Shown here piece after piece: positions 44,446-53,118 of a stretch of 64,000 bases of DNA. The translations under genes were made by a program, and so were the position numbers. The DNA lies in the NCBI RefSeq assembly GCF_000422345.1, contig NZ_AULP01000003.1:248001-312000 (forward strand). The letters run 5' to 3'. Under the pieces are notes generated by a model. It had not been told where the DNA came from and ran no database searches. It was given only the letters and a program-made list of their open reading frames with translations. This DNA comes from Neomelitea salexigens DSM 19753 (GTDB lineage Bacteria; Pseudomonadota; Gammaproteobacteria; Pseudomonadales; Spongiibacteraceae). The stretch's first letter is position 1. Every line of letters begins with the position of its first letter.

Positions 44446-45564
44446 GTGATTCTTTTTCGTTACCTTGCGAGTGAAATTTTTAAATCTGTATTTGCGGTTA
44501 CTTTAACGCTGCTGGCAATCATTATGAGCGGGCGGTTTGTAAAGTACCTTGCACAGGTGGCGTCGGGGGACTTCTCGCCCGATGTGCTGTTTCTTATCAT
44601 GCTGTACCGCCTTCCCGGTTTTTTGGAGGTGGTGCTGCCGCTCGGGTTGTTCATCAGTATTTTGCTGACCTACGGCCGCCTCTATGTCGATAGCGAAATG
44701 ACGGTAATGAGTGCCTGTGGCATGAGCCGTCGTCGATTGCTGCTCTATACCCAAATTCCCGCCTTTATTATTGCTGCCATCGTGGCCTATATCAGCATGG
44801 TGGTGAGCCCCGCAGGTATACAGGCCTATGCGGCCAAGCTGGCGGAGAGTCGCGCAGAAATTGGTGTGAAAGCGGCCGTTGAGGGGCGCTTTCGAATTGA
44901 TAAGGGTAGCGGCAGGGTCACCTATATAGAAAAAACCGACCGCGACTCACAGACCATGCGTTCTGTGTTTATGGCTCAGGCTGAGCCTCAGCAAAGCGGC
45001 GGGGGCGAGCGCCCTTTGGTGTCGCTGGTTACCGCCGAGAGCGGTCGATTTGAAGTGGACGCGGCCACTGGCGAGCGCCATTTGGTGCTGGACAAAGGGG
45101 TGCGTTACGTTGGCGAGCCCGGGCAGTCCGATTATCAATTTACCCGCTTTGAGCGCCTTAGCCAGCTTATGCGCGACCCGGAAGTAAAAACCTATCGCCA
45201 AGAGATCGATGGAAAATCAACGCGAGAGTTATGGCGCAGTGACGCCTTAGAGGATATCGCCGCCGTTCAGTGGCGCATCTCACTGAGCGTGTTGGTGCCC
45301 ATCGCGGCATTGATTGCGGTATCGCTGAGTAAAACGGATCATCGTCGCGGGCGCTACGGCAAAATGTTTCCGGCGTTTATGCTCTACATGTTTTACCTGG
45401 TGGCGCTCAATGCCGTGCGCGATGCCATCGCCAAGGGCAACTGGCCTGTGCTGCCGGGAATGTGGGTAATTCACCTCATCTTTCTCACACTGGGCCTTAT
45501 CCTACTCTACTGGGATAGTGTGTTGCGGCACTGGTGGCTGACCTGGAGGCGAAGCCGTGGTTGA
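44446..45564 (+). CDS. lptF: LPS export ABC transporter permease LptF
   Basis: A 372-residue inner membrane permease of the LptB2FG complex that extracts lipopolysaccharide. It begins ILFRYLASEIFKSVFAVTLTLL, with six membrane helices in two groups of three around a periplasmic beta-jellyroll domain (about residues 130-260). The start is a GTG at 44446, with AGGGG ten bases upstream; a TTG at 44437 is the alternative. lptG follows five bases after its stop. The pair diverges from pepA, as in Pseudomonas and E. coli. Confidence 0.93.
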   Translation: MILFRYLASEIFKSVFAVTLTLLAIIMSGRFVKYLAQVASGDFSPDVLFLIMLYRLPGFLEVVLPLGLFISILLTYGRLYVDSEMTVMSACGMSRRRLLLYTQIPAFIIAAIVAYISMVVSPAGIQAYAAKLAESRAEIGVKAAVEGRFRIDKGSGRVTYIEKTDRDSQTMRSVFMAQAEPQQSGGGERPLVSLVTAESGRFEVDAATGERHLVLDKGVRYVGEPGQSDYQFTRFERLSQLMRDPEVKTYRQEIDGKSTRELWRSDALEDIAAVQWRISLSVLVPIAALIAVSLSKTDHRRGRYGKMFPAFMLYMFYLVALNAVRDAIAKGNWPVLPGMWVIHLIFLTLGLILLYWDSVLRHWWLTWRRSRG

Positions 45565-45569
45565 GTGTC

Positions 45570-46631
45570 ATGCATAAATTAAATCGCTACATCGGGCGCA
45601 CAGTTGCCGCGGCTATCTTGCTGGTTCTGCTGGTCATCGTCGGTATCGACTTACTCTCCAGCCTGATCGACGAACTGAAAGAGATACGGGGCGACTATAC
45701 CTTTGTATCCGTGCTCCAGTATGTCGGCTTGGTGGCGCCGGGCAGCCTCTATAAGTACCTGCCTTTTGCGGCGCTGGTGGGCTGTTTGGCGGGGCTGGGT
45801 AGCTTGGCGAGCAGCAGCGAGCTGGTGGTAATGCGAGCGGCAGGCGTGTCAACCGCCAAGTTGGTGATGGCGGTGGTGCGGCCGACGCTATTTATCACCT
45901 TGATCGGCTTGTTTGTCGCCGAATATGTCGCGCCAGCAGCCCAGCAAATTGCGGAAAGTCAGCGCGCGATTGCGCTGCAAAAGTCGACCAGCAGTCACTC
46001 GCGGCACGGAATGTGGCACCGCGAAAGTGACGCATTTATGCATTTCAATGCGGTTCAGCCCAACGGCGTGTTGTACGGGGTGAGCATCTATCGCTTTGAT
46101 GACCAGCAAAGGCTGGTGCAAAGCACCTACGCTGAACGGGCCAATTACCTGGGTGGCAGCTGGATGCTTGAGGATGTCCGGCAAGTTGATTTCAGTGAGC
46201 AGCGTGCCGAGCAGCAGTTTTTTTCCCAGCGAGACTGGGAGTCTGATTTGTCACCGGAGCTGCTCAATGTTCTTGTGCTGGACCCTGAGGATCTCTCGAT
46301 TACTGGGCTGTGGCGTTATGCCAGTTACCTGAATAAGCAGGGGCTGAATGCGGGTGACTATGAGCTGGCGTTTTGGAATAAGCTGCTGCAGCCGGTAACC
46401 ATACTGGGCATGGTGTTCGTGGCGATCTCGTTTATCTTTGGCCCGCTGCGCGATGTGACAATGGGGTTTCGTATCTTCGTGGGGGTGATGGTCGGTATCG
46501 TGTTTCGCACTCTGCAGGATATTCTGGGGCCATCGAGCTTGGTGTATGGCTTCGACCCCATCTATGCCAGTGTGTGTCCGATCATCATCTGCTTTGCGGT
46601 CGGTGGCTTGCTGATGATGAAGCGCACTTAA
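45570..46631 (+). CDS. lptG: LPS export ABC transporter permease LptG
   Basis: A 353-residue partner of LptF with the same six-helix plus jellyroll layout. It starts HKLNRYIGRTVAAAILLVLLVIVGIDLL, contains ELVVMRAAGVSTAKLVMAV (the coupling helix that contacts LptB) and ends with helices near LVYGFDPIYASVCPIIICFAVGG. The start at 45570 is chosen from the family N-terminus, although a frame opens 36 bases upstream inside lptF. lptB, lptC and lptA are not in the window. Confidence 0.93.
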   Translation: MHKLNRYIGRTVAAAILLVLLVIVGIDLLSSLIDELKEIRGDYTFVSVLQYVGLVAPGSLYKYLPFAALVGCLAGLGSLASSSELVVMRAAGVSTAKLVMAVVRPTLFITLIGLFVAEYVAPAAQQIAESQRAIALQKSTSSHSRHGMWHRESDAFMHFNAVQPNGVLYGVSIYRFDDQQRLVQSTYAERANYLGGSWMLEDVRQVDFSEQRAEQQFFSQRDWESDLSPELLNVLVLDPEDLSITGLWRYASYLNKQGLNAGDYELAFWNKLLQPVTILGMVFVAISFIFGPLRDVTMGFRIFVGVMVGIVFRTLQDILGPSSLVYGFDPIYASVCPIIICFAVGGLLMMKRT

Positions 46632-46640
46632 TGAGCGCCC

Positions 46641-47120
46641 CTATTTTTTATGTTTGGGGAGTTGTACCACGCGGCTCGACGAGGCAATGTCCTGCCAACT
46701 TCTTCCCTGCTTATCTAGCCACGCCCACCAGTATCCGGCACCAAAAAGGAAAAAAGCCAGCGCTGCCACGGGTAGCCGGATCATTACTTGCTGCCAGGTG
46801 ACCTGCTCGCCAGAAGTTGACTCTAGCTTTAGGCGCCACGCTTGCATGCCCAGGGTTTGGCCGCTTTTTCTCCAAAACCAGCCGTAAAAGGCGACAATAA
46901 GTACTAACAGATACGCGCTGTAGGCCCAACCTTGCAATGGGGCGTTGAGTTCGTGCACCACGCTATCGGTTGCCGGTGAGTTGCCCAGCTGCTCGGCATT
47001 AAGGAAAAGCGCCGGTAGTAGCGAGGCGACAAATAGCACGGCAAACATCAGGAAGCCGTCATAAACAGCGGCGGCGAGGCGAGGCCAAACGCCGGCCACG
47101 GGATAAGTATGTTGAGTCAT
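46641..47120 (-). CDS. RDD-family membrane protein
   Basis: A 159-residue protein with the RDD domain: VWPRLAAAVYDGFLMFAVLFVASL gives the Arg and Asp of the first helix, and FYGWFWRKSGQTLGMQAWRLKLES plus the third helix complete it. The function of RDD proteins is not settled; some act as Na+/H+ transporters. It is read toward lptG and converges on it. The start at 47120 (MTQHTYPVAG) is preferred over one ten codons upstream because the extension would run into the preceding terminator hairpin. Confidence 0.85.
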   Translation of the reverse strand: MTQHTYPVAGVWPRLAAAVYDGFLMFAVLFVASLLPALFLNAEQLGNSPATDSVVHELNAPLQGWAYSAYLLVLIVAFYGWFWRKSGQTLGMQAWRLKLESTSGEQVTWQQVMIRLPVAALAFFLFGAGYWWAWLDKQGRSWQDIASSSRVVQLPKHKK

Positions 47121-47130
47121 TTTTTCTACC

Positions 47131-47172
47131 CAAATAAAAACGGCCGCCATTGTAGCAGAGCTATGGCGGCCG
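47131..47172 (-). terminator. Intrinsic terminator after the exported protein gene
   Basis: CGGCCGCCAT at 47141-47150 pairs with ATGGCGGCCG at 47163-47172 over 12 bases. On the minus strand the hairpin is followed by TTTTTATTT. It ends the gene at 47192 and isolates the RDD gene. Confidence 0.8.
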
Positions 47173-47191
47173 ATGTTTATTGCCCTTGGGT

Positions 47192-47665
47192 CTAGAAATT
47201 TACGGCCACACCGAAGGCCAGTGAGCTGCTGCGGAGGTGGAGATTGTAGTCGATGGCGAAGTTCTTGCTGGGTTTGGCTACGCGAACCCGGCCATTTTCA
47301 TCGGGAAGAAAGTTCATGGATGCACGTTTATGAATAGCGCGGTAAAGTGCTTTGGCGCCGAGTTTGATAAGCTCTTTTTTCGCCGCATTGCCCGTTTTGG
47401 CGCGGTGCTGGTTCATCCAGATGCGATTGAAGCGGGCTTCAGTGGCGCTGTGGGCAATAAAGCTCCCTGTTAATTCATCTTTTTCGATGCAAAAACGCAG
47501 GGTTGGCTGATAGCCAGGGCGATGGTCGGCGGGTAAAGTGAGCTCGCCATCGTAGCTGCTGCTTTTACCGGCGTGAGCCAGAGTGCAAAGCAGAGTGGCG
47601 ACAAGGGCCAGGATCACGCGCTGCAGGGAAGCGGGAATGATTGCGGTCTGAGTGATCGTGATCAT
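47192..47665 (-). CDS. Exported hypothetical protein
   Basis: A 157-residue protein with a signal peptide (hydrophobic VILALVATLLCTLAHA, cleavage near residue 32). The mature part has about 125 residues: a beta-rich start (YDGELTLPADHRPGYQPTLRFCIEKDELTGSF), a basic helical middle (RAKTGNAAKKELIKLGAKALYRAIHKR) and a beta-type end (YNLHLRSSSLAFGVAVNF) with a terminal aromatic residue. I do not recognise a family. GAGG precedes the ATG and a terminator follows. It diverges from the response regulator, so it could be one of its targets. Confidence 0.7.
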   Translation of the reverse strand: MITITQTAIIPASLQRVILALVATLLCTLAHAGKSSSYDGELTLPADHRPGYQPTLRFCIEKDELTGSFIAHSATEARFNRIWMNQHRAKTGNAAKKELIKLGAKALYRAIHKRASMNFLPDENGRVRVAKPSKNFAIDYNLHLRSSSLAFGVAVNF

Positions 47666-47865
47666 GTGCGTGTATCCTCGGCTATGCTGAAATTATCGTT
47701 GTTGAGCATGGACTTAGAATATCCAGCAGGGCGCCGGGAAATAATCCGTAGATGTACCGTAGGGGTTTAGCCATAGGCCCTTAGTGGGCAACCGCTGATG
47801 CAATAGCGAATGCCAAGAAAAACTGTGTAGTGAGTCACAATAATGAACAAGGGAAGCCGTACGCG

Positions 47866-48543
47866 ATGCGCATACTATTGATCGAAGATGACCTGAGTGT
47901 CGCTGAATATATTGTAAAAGGGCTGCGTGAGAGCGGTTATCAGGTTGAGCACGTGGCCGATGGCAAGTCCGGTTTGGTCAAGGCAACCACAGAGGAATAC
48001 GACGCCCTGATTGTCGATCGCATGCTGCCCAATGTGGATGGCCTAACCATTATTCAAACTCTGCGAGCGGCCAACGACGCCACACCGGCGCTCATCCTGA
48101 GTGCCTTGGGCGAGGTAGATGACCGAGTGAAGGGGCTTAAAGCGGGCGGCGACGATTATCTGGTTAAACCCTTCGCCTTCGCCGAACTGTTGGCGCGCAT
48201 TGAGGTGATACTGCGCCGCCATGAGTCCAGTTCTGCGGTGACACGCCTCAAGGTTGCCGATCTGGAAATGGACCTACTGGCGCACAAAGTGACCCGTGGC
48301 GGCGAAACCTTCAACCTGCAGCCTCGCGAGTACAAGCTATTGGAATACCTGATGCGCCACGCCGGTCAGGTCGTGACGCGCACCATGTTGTTGGAGAATG
48401 TGTGGGACTATCACTTTGATCCCCAAACCAATGTTATCGACGTGCATATCAGCCGGTTGCGGCAGAAAATAGACAAGGGCTTTGATCGTCAATTGCTCAA
48501 TACTGTTCGCGGCGCCGGGTATATGTTGGATGATTCTGAGTAA
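47866..48543 (+). CDS. OmpR/PhoB-family response regulator
   Basis: A 225-residue regulator. The receiver has the acidic pair E7-D8-D9 region, the phospho-acceptor D51 in ALIVDRMLPNVDGL, and K in LVKPFAFAELLARIE. The DNA-binding winged helix (about 125-225) reads FNLQPREYKLLEYLMRHAGQVVTRTMLLENVWDY and NVIDVHISRLRQKID. The kinase gene starts inside its last codons. The start at 47866 has AAGGGAAG upstream. Sequence resembles CopR/QseB-type regulators often tied to metals or envelope stress, but the signal is not known. Confidence 0.92.
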   Translation: MRILLIEDDLSVAEYIVKGLRESGYQVEHVADGKSGLVKATTEEYDALIVDRMLPNVDGLTIIQTLRAANDATPALILSALGEVDDRVKGLKAGGDDYLVKPFAFAELLARIEVILRRHESSSAVTRLKVADLEMDLLAHKVTRGGETFNLQPREYKLLEYLMRHAGQVVTRTMLLENVWDYHFDPQTNVIDVHISRLRQKIDKGFDRQLLNTVRGAGYMLDDSE

Positions 48544-49927
48544 GATATTTACCAGCTTTACTTTCCGGTTTTTGGTCAGCTACGTCGCGTGGTTGAGTGT
48601 GGCGGTATTCATGGTATTGGCATTGATTTACGCCTTTATCGCCTACGATTTTTTCAGTGACGTACATCGCTCGGTCAAGCTTGAATTGGAGGCGCTCAGC
48701 CAGGCCTATGAGGAGGGCGGTAGCGAAGCCGTTGACGAATTCGTCGAGGTGCACAGCGGGCCGACGCGACTGATTCGGTTTTTTTACTTTGTTGGCGACG
48801 CCGAGCAGCGCAAAATCGCCGGCAACCTCAATGAGTGGCCCGACGCCAAGGAATACCGCAATGGCTGGATCGGTTTCGACTTTGAGTCCTTAACCAATAT
48901 GGCCGACCCGGTCGGCAACGAGTTCGTTGCGCTGTCCACTCAGCTGCCAAGTGGCGAGCGTCTGTTAGTGGCACGTCACTATGCCGATGTGCTTAACAGT
49001 ACAAAGCTGGTCGCTGGGGCATTAACGCGTTCCATGGTCGCGACCATTATCCTTGGGACGATCGGCGGTGCGATCACCGCAGGGCTGAGTTTGCGGCGGA
49101 TCGAGCACATCAATACCACCTTGCACCGCATCATGAGCGGCGATTTCTCCGAGCGCATCGATGTTAGCGGCAGTACCGGAGACTTCCGGCGCCTGTCGGA
49201 AAACGTCAACCAGATGCTCGACCGCATTGAGGTGTTGATGACTGGGGTCCGGCAAGTTTCCGATAATATTGCCCACGATTTGAGGACGCCCCTAACGCGC
49301 CTTAGAAACAAGCTCAGCGATTTACACGACGACTGCAGCGACCCCGCCAATCGCGAGCAGGTGGAGGCATTAATAGAGGAAGCGGACGGCTTGCTCGGCA
49401 CCTTCAGTGCGCTGCTGCGCATTGCTCAAGTAGAGTCGGGTAACCGTCGTTCCGGTTTTGCCGATGTCGACCTGTGTACCCTTGTTTCTGACGTTATCGA
49501 GCTTTATGAGCCGCTGGCCATGGAGAAAGACCAGCAGTTCAACACCGCGCTGGCGAGGGTGGGCAAAGTAACCGGGGACCGAAATCTGCTCTTTCAAGCG
49601 GTGGCGAACCTGGTGGATAACGCCATCAAGTACACACCGGAAGGTGGTGAGGTGCAGGTTGGCTTATCGGTTGAGCCCGATTGCTACCGCGTGTATGTCG
49701 CGGATACGGGCATCGGTGTGCCGGATGCTGATCGTGAAAAAGTCTTTCAGCGTTTCTTCCGCGTGGAAAGCAGCCGCGGCTGCCACCCGGGTAATGGTTT
49801 GGGCTTGAGTTTGGTGCATGCGGTGGTGAAATTGCATGACGGCACTATTAGCCTGGAAGATAATCGGCCGGGCCTCAAAGTGGTGATGCGCCTGCCTCGC
49901 CAGAGCAGTGCGAGTAAAAAAGGGTAG
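48530..49927 (+). CDS. Two-component sensor histidine kinase (QseC/CopS type)
   Basis: A 465-residue kinase. Membrane helices at about 10-37 and 165-188 enclose a roughly 125-residue periplasmic sensor; a HAMP segment follows, then HisKA with H249 in DNIAHDLRTPLTRLRNKL and HATPase_c with NLVDNAIKYTPEGG, DTGIGVPDADREKVF and GNGLGLSLVHAV. The ATG overlaps the regulator's end by 14 bases, so the two are coupled. The periplasmic domain is acidic and has no motif I recognise. A terminator follows the stop. Confidence 0.92.
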   Translation: MILSKIFTSFTFRFLVSYVAWLSVAVFMVLALIYAFIAYDFFSDVHRSVKLELEALSQAYEEGGSEAVDEFVEVHSGPTRLIRFFYFVGDAEQRKIAGNLNEWPDAKEYRNGWIGFDFESLTNMADPVGNEFVALSTQLPSGERLLVARHYADVLNSTKLVAGALTRSMVATIILGTIGGAITAGLSLRRIEHINTTLHRIMSGDFSERIDVSGSTGDFRRLSENVNQMLDRIEVLMTGVRQVSDNIAHDLRTPLTRLRNKLSDLHDDCSDPANREQVEALIEEADGLLGTFSALLRIAQVESGNRRSGFADVDLCTLVSDVIELYEPLAMEKDQQFNTALARVGKVTGDRNLLFQAVANLVDNAIKYTPEGGEVQVGLSVEPDCYRVYVADTGIGVPDADREKVFQRFFRVESSRGCHPGNGLGLSLVHAVVKLHDGTISLEDNRPGLKVVMRLPRQSSASKKG

Positions 49928-49943
49928 GCGGCGCGCCCTTTTT
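49916..49943 (+). terminator. Intrinsic terminator after the kinase gene
   Basis: AAAAAGGG ending at 49924 pairs with CCCTTTTT at 49936-49943 over an 11-base G/C-rich loop. It overlaps the kinase stop codon. The A-rich left arm gives a T-run on the minus strand as well, so it may also serve the convergent gene at 49976. Confidence 0.65.
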
Positions 49944-49975
49944 AGGTCTTGAACTACCGCGAGTGACGTAGCGTC

Positions 49976-50452
49976 TTAGTCGTGGTCGACGATGTGTAGG
50001 TGGTCGGTATTGGGCGTCTTTACCGCGGTTTTTCGTGGCTCTTGAAGGTGACTGCCCACTTGCGCTAAAGAGAGGCCACTCGTGTCTATACTGACGGCAT
50101 TCACTTGTCGGCGCTCGTTTTCGCGCAGCACCGGGCTGCCCGTTGGGCACAGTGACAAGGTGTCCTGGCTGTCGCCAATATTCTCAGCGATGGCGCGTTG
50201 TTGAGGAGTACCCTCAGGGCAGGGGCGCGCTTCAGTGAGAATGCCGATTTTGTCGAAACCGGCCTGCAAGCGCTGTACCTCCGCCGCATTGAGTGCCTTG
50301 CGAATACGGCTGCTGCGCCCGCGCAATAGTTTGTCTATTTGGTCGGGCGGGCGCTTAAACAGCGCGGCCAGCTGTTGAACAGCGCGATCACGGTTGCTGC
50401 CGACAGCCAGATGGCCTGTTAAGAAAAGATCAAAACGTTGCTCTTCCATCAC
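49976..50452 (-). CDS. Hypothetical protein with an L7/L12-like N-terminal module
   Basis: A 158-residue protein. The first 75 residues (FDLFLTGHLAVGSNRDRAVQQLAALFK and then RSSRIRKALNAAEVQRLQAGFDKIG) follow a module seen at the N-terminus of many gammaproteobacterial proteins: a strand with F-x-G, a helix ending LAxLFK, and an I-x-K-x-(G/A)-L helix, reminiscent of ribosomal L7/L12 C-domains. The remaining 80 residues look disordered and hydrophilic, with no membrane segment. No function is known. It diverges from the AraC gene at 50647. Confidence 0.65.
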   Translation of the reverse strand: MMEEQRFDLFLTGHLAVGSNRDRAVQQLAALFKRPPDQIDKLLRGRSSRIRKALNAAEVQRLQAGFDKIGILTEARPCPEGTPQQRAIAENIGDSQDTLSLCPTGSPVLRENERRQVNAVSIDTSGLSLAQVGSHLQEPRKTAVKTPNTDHLHIVDHD

Positions 50453-50646
50453 TGTTAAGACACTCTGTTATCCATTTGTGCAAGTGAATCTGCTTTTATT
50501 ACCTTATCTTCACAACTTAGCAGACAGTGTAGAGGGGTGTTAACATTCTGGCGGTAATTTTGTGACTTGGTTGGGTCTTGCTCTGCGGTGCGGCGGTTGC
50601 AGGAGACAACAAGCTGTGCATTTGTCCGACACGATTAGCGAAGTTT

Positions 50647-51702
50647 ATGGATCTTGAAGCTGTTCCCAGTCGTTTTGCTCGCTCTCTGCTCAACCTCGCG
50701 GTTGAGCGTGGTTACGATGCGGGCAAAATTCTGCAATATGCGCAGATCCCCTTCAATCCAATAGACAGCCGCAGCGACGGCTATCAGCCTCATATCACCG
50801 CGATGCAGTACACGCGCCTGTATCAACAGGTAATGAGCCTGATACAGGACGAAGCCTTTGGCTTGATGCTCGGTCACAAGGTGACGCCGGGTGCGTTTCG
50901 CATGATGTGTTATTGCCTGCTGGGTTGCGACAACCTGGGCAAGGCTATCAAGCGTGCCTGCGAGTTCTTTCGCACCTTCTACGAAGCCGATACCCAGATT
51001 CAGTTAGATACGCGCCGAGACAGTGCAATCGTGGGTTATGGCAGTGTAAAGAAGGGCTTTGCCGGCGACTTTGTGGAGGCCTCCGACCTCTATGGGCTGA
51101 GTTTGTGGCACCGTTTCTTTTGCTGGTTGGTGGGCACAAATATCGAGCTAAAAGAAGTGCGCTTCGCCGGTCAGGCACCCCGGGAGCGGGCGCGGGTGGT
51201 GCGCTATCAGCAGCTGTTCGAATGTCCTGTGTACTACGGTCAACTGCGCGATGAATTTGTATTCGACACGCGCTATCTCAATTTTCCCCTAGTGCAGAAC
51301 GAGCGCAGCTTAAAAGAGTTTTTGCGCACTGCACCTTATCCGCTCATGGTGCTGAGCAGTGGTCGTGACGATAGCAGCTTGGTCGCCAGGGTGCGCGCCA
51401 TGATCGGCCAGGACTTCTCGCAAGGTTTCCCCAGCTTTGAACGGATCACCGAGGCCCTCAATATGTCGGCGCCCACACTGCGGCGGCGCCTTAAAAAAGA
51501 GGGAACGACTTTCCAGCAGCTTAAAGACGAGTGTCGGCGTGATGCGGCTATGGCCTACTTGAGTGGCTCGGAGCTCTCCATCAATGGCGTCGCCGCGCTG
51601 ATGGGATTTACCGACCCCTCGGCGTTTCACCGCTGTTTCAAAAAGTGGACGGGTATCACGCCGGGCGAGTTTCGTCAGCGAGAGCGCGATAGCGAAGGCT
51701 AA
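50647..51702 (+). CDS. AraC-family transcriptional regulator
   Basis: A 351-residue regulator of the same arabinose_bd class as the one at 5710. The N-terminal domain includes HKVTPGAFRMMCYCLLGCDNLGKAIKRACEFFRTFYE, and the C-terminal double helix-turn-helix has FERITEALNMSAPTLRRRLKKEG and SINGVAALMGFTDPSAFHRCFKKWTGITPGEFR. It precedes the thiolase and FadB-type genes on the same strand by 150 bases and is a candidate regulator of them, as lipid-responsive members of this class often sit by beta-oxidation genes. The chosen start (DLEAVPSRFARS) fits the family; the open frame extends 23 codons upstream. Confidence 0.87.
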   Translation: MDLEAVPSRFARSLLNLAVERGYDAGKILQYAQIPFNPIDSRSDGYQPHITAMQYTRLYQQVMSLIQDEAFGLMLGHKVTPGAFRMMCYCLLGCDNLGKAIKRACEFFRTFYEADTQIQLDTRRDSAIVGYGSVKKGFAGDFVEASDLYGLSLWHRFFCWLVGTNIELKEVRFAGQAPRERARVVRYQQLFECPVYYGQLRDEFVFDTRYLNFPLVQNERSLKEFLRTAPYPLMVLSSGRDDSSLVARVRAMIGQDFSQGFPSFERITEALNMSAPTLRRRLKKEGTTFQQLKDECRRDAAMAYLSGSELSINGVAALMGFTDPSAFHRCFKKWTGITPGEFRQRERDSEG

Positions 51703-51853
51703 CACCTGTCTTCTTCAGCTAAGTGGCTGTTAAATAAAACGAAATATCATAGATGTCAGTCCATTGACCGGATATGTTATTGCCCGCATCCCAGCTCAGA
51801 CGCCATGCTTTGCCTATTTGACGTAACCCCAATCTACTTTGGCAGGACACAGC

Positions 51854-53053
51854 ATGGCAGACGCTTTTATTTACGATGCGATTCGCACCCCGCGCGGCAA
51901 GGGCAAACAGGGCGGTTCGCTCTATGAAGTAAAACCTATTGACCTGGTGACGAATCTTCTTGAGGAGATGAAAGAGCGCCTCGAATTGGATACCAGCAAG
52001 GTCGAAGATTTGATCCTCGCCTGTGGCGAGCCAGTCAAGGAGCAGGGACAGAACATTGCCAAGGCGGCACTGGTCTATTCGAGCTGGGACGACATTACTA
52101 CCGGTGCCCAGCTTCACCGCTTCTGTGCAGGTGGTCTGGATGCCGTGAATATGGCGGCGGCTAAAGTCGCTTCCGGTTTCGAAGAGCTGGTCGCAGCTGG
52201 TGGTGTCGAGTCCATGTCGCGCCTCGGTATTGGTGCCAGCGGCGGCGCAACCGGCGACCCGTGGGTGGCGATGAAGTCCTACTTTATCTCCCAGGGTTTG
52301 GGCGCCGACATGATCGCCACCATGGATGGCATCAGCCGTGAAGAGGTGGATGCGTACGCAGCGCGCTCACAGCACCGCGCAGCGCAGGCGCGTGACAATG
52401 GCTACTTCAAGTCCATCGTTCCCGTCCGCGACATGAACGGCGTTGTGGTGTTAGAGCAAGATGAGTTGATTCGCGCTGAAACCACCGCCGAGGGCCTGGC
52501 CAAACTGAAGCCGGCCTTCCAAATGTTCAACGATTTCGGTCACGGCGGCGTCGCCAAACTGAAATACCCCGAGCTGGAAAATATCGAATGTGTGCACACC
52601 GCGGGTAACTCCTCGGGTATTGTCGACGGTGCCGGCCTGGTGCTGATCGGCAGCGAAGCCGCTGGTAAAGAGCAGGGCCTAACACCGCGCGCACGTATCG
52701 TTAGCTGTGCGCTGGTTGGCAGTGAGCCCACCATCATGCTGGACGGTCCCGTTCCCGCTACGCAGAAAGCACTGAAAAAAGCCGGTCTGAGCGTTGATGA
52801 TATCGACCTGTTTGAACTCAATGAGGCCTTCGCGTCGGTAGTGCTGCGTTACCAAAACCGTCTCGGTATTCCCGATGAGAAAATTAACGTCAACGGCGGC
52901 GCCATCGCCATGGGTCACCCCATTGGTGCGACGGGTGCAATGATTCTCGGCACCCTGTTGGATGAACTCGAGCGCCGTGACCTGAAGCGCGGCCTGGTTA
53001 CGCTGTGTGCCGGCGGTGGTATCGGCATCGCGACCATCATCGAGCGCGTGTAA
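51854..53053 (+). CDS. Acetyl-CoA acyltransferase (thiolase)
   Basis: A 399-residue thiolase that cleaves 3-ketoacyl-CoA in fatty acid beta-oxidation, or joins two acetyl-CoA in reverse. The catalytic cysteine is C91 in [15 protein letters not shown]; the histidine is in [18 protein letters not shown] and the second cysteine in [12 protein letters not shown]. The start at 51854 follows the family N-terminus ([17 protein letters not shown]). The next gene, encoding the multifunctional hydratase/dehydrogenase, begins 65 bases downstream, so the two supply a complete beta-oxidation cycle except the acyl-CoA dehydrogenase. Confidence 0.92.
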   Translation: MADAFIYDAIRTPRGKGKQGGSLYEVKPIDLVTNLLEEMKERLELDTSKVEDLILACGEPVKEQGQNIAKAALVYSSWDDITTGAQLHRFCAGGLDAVNMAAAKVASGFEELVAAGGVESMSRLGIGASGGATGDPWVAMKSYFISQGLGADMIATMDGISREEVDAYAARSQHRAAQARDNGYFKSIVPVRDMNGVVVLEQDELIRAETTAEGLAKLKPAFQMFNDFGHGGVAKLKYPELENIECVHTAGNSSGIVDGAGLVLIGSEAAGKEQGLTPRARIVSCALVGSEPTIMLDGPVPATQKALKKAGLSVDDIDLFELNEAFASVVLRYQNRLGIPDEKINVNGGAIAMGHPIGATGAMILGTLLDELERRDLKRGLVTLCAGGGIGIATIIERV

Positions 53054-53118
53054 TTCGCGGGAACAGTGAATTTTTGGCTCGGCACTGGCTGCCGAGCGGC
53101 AAAGAGAGATACAGAACA

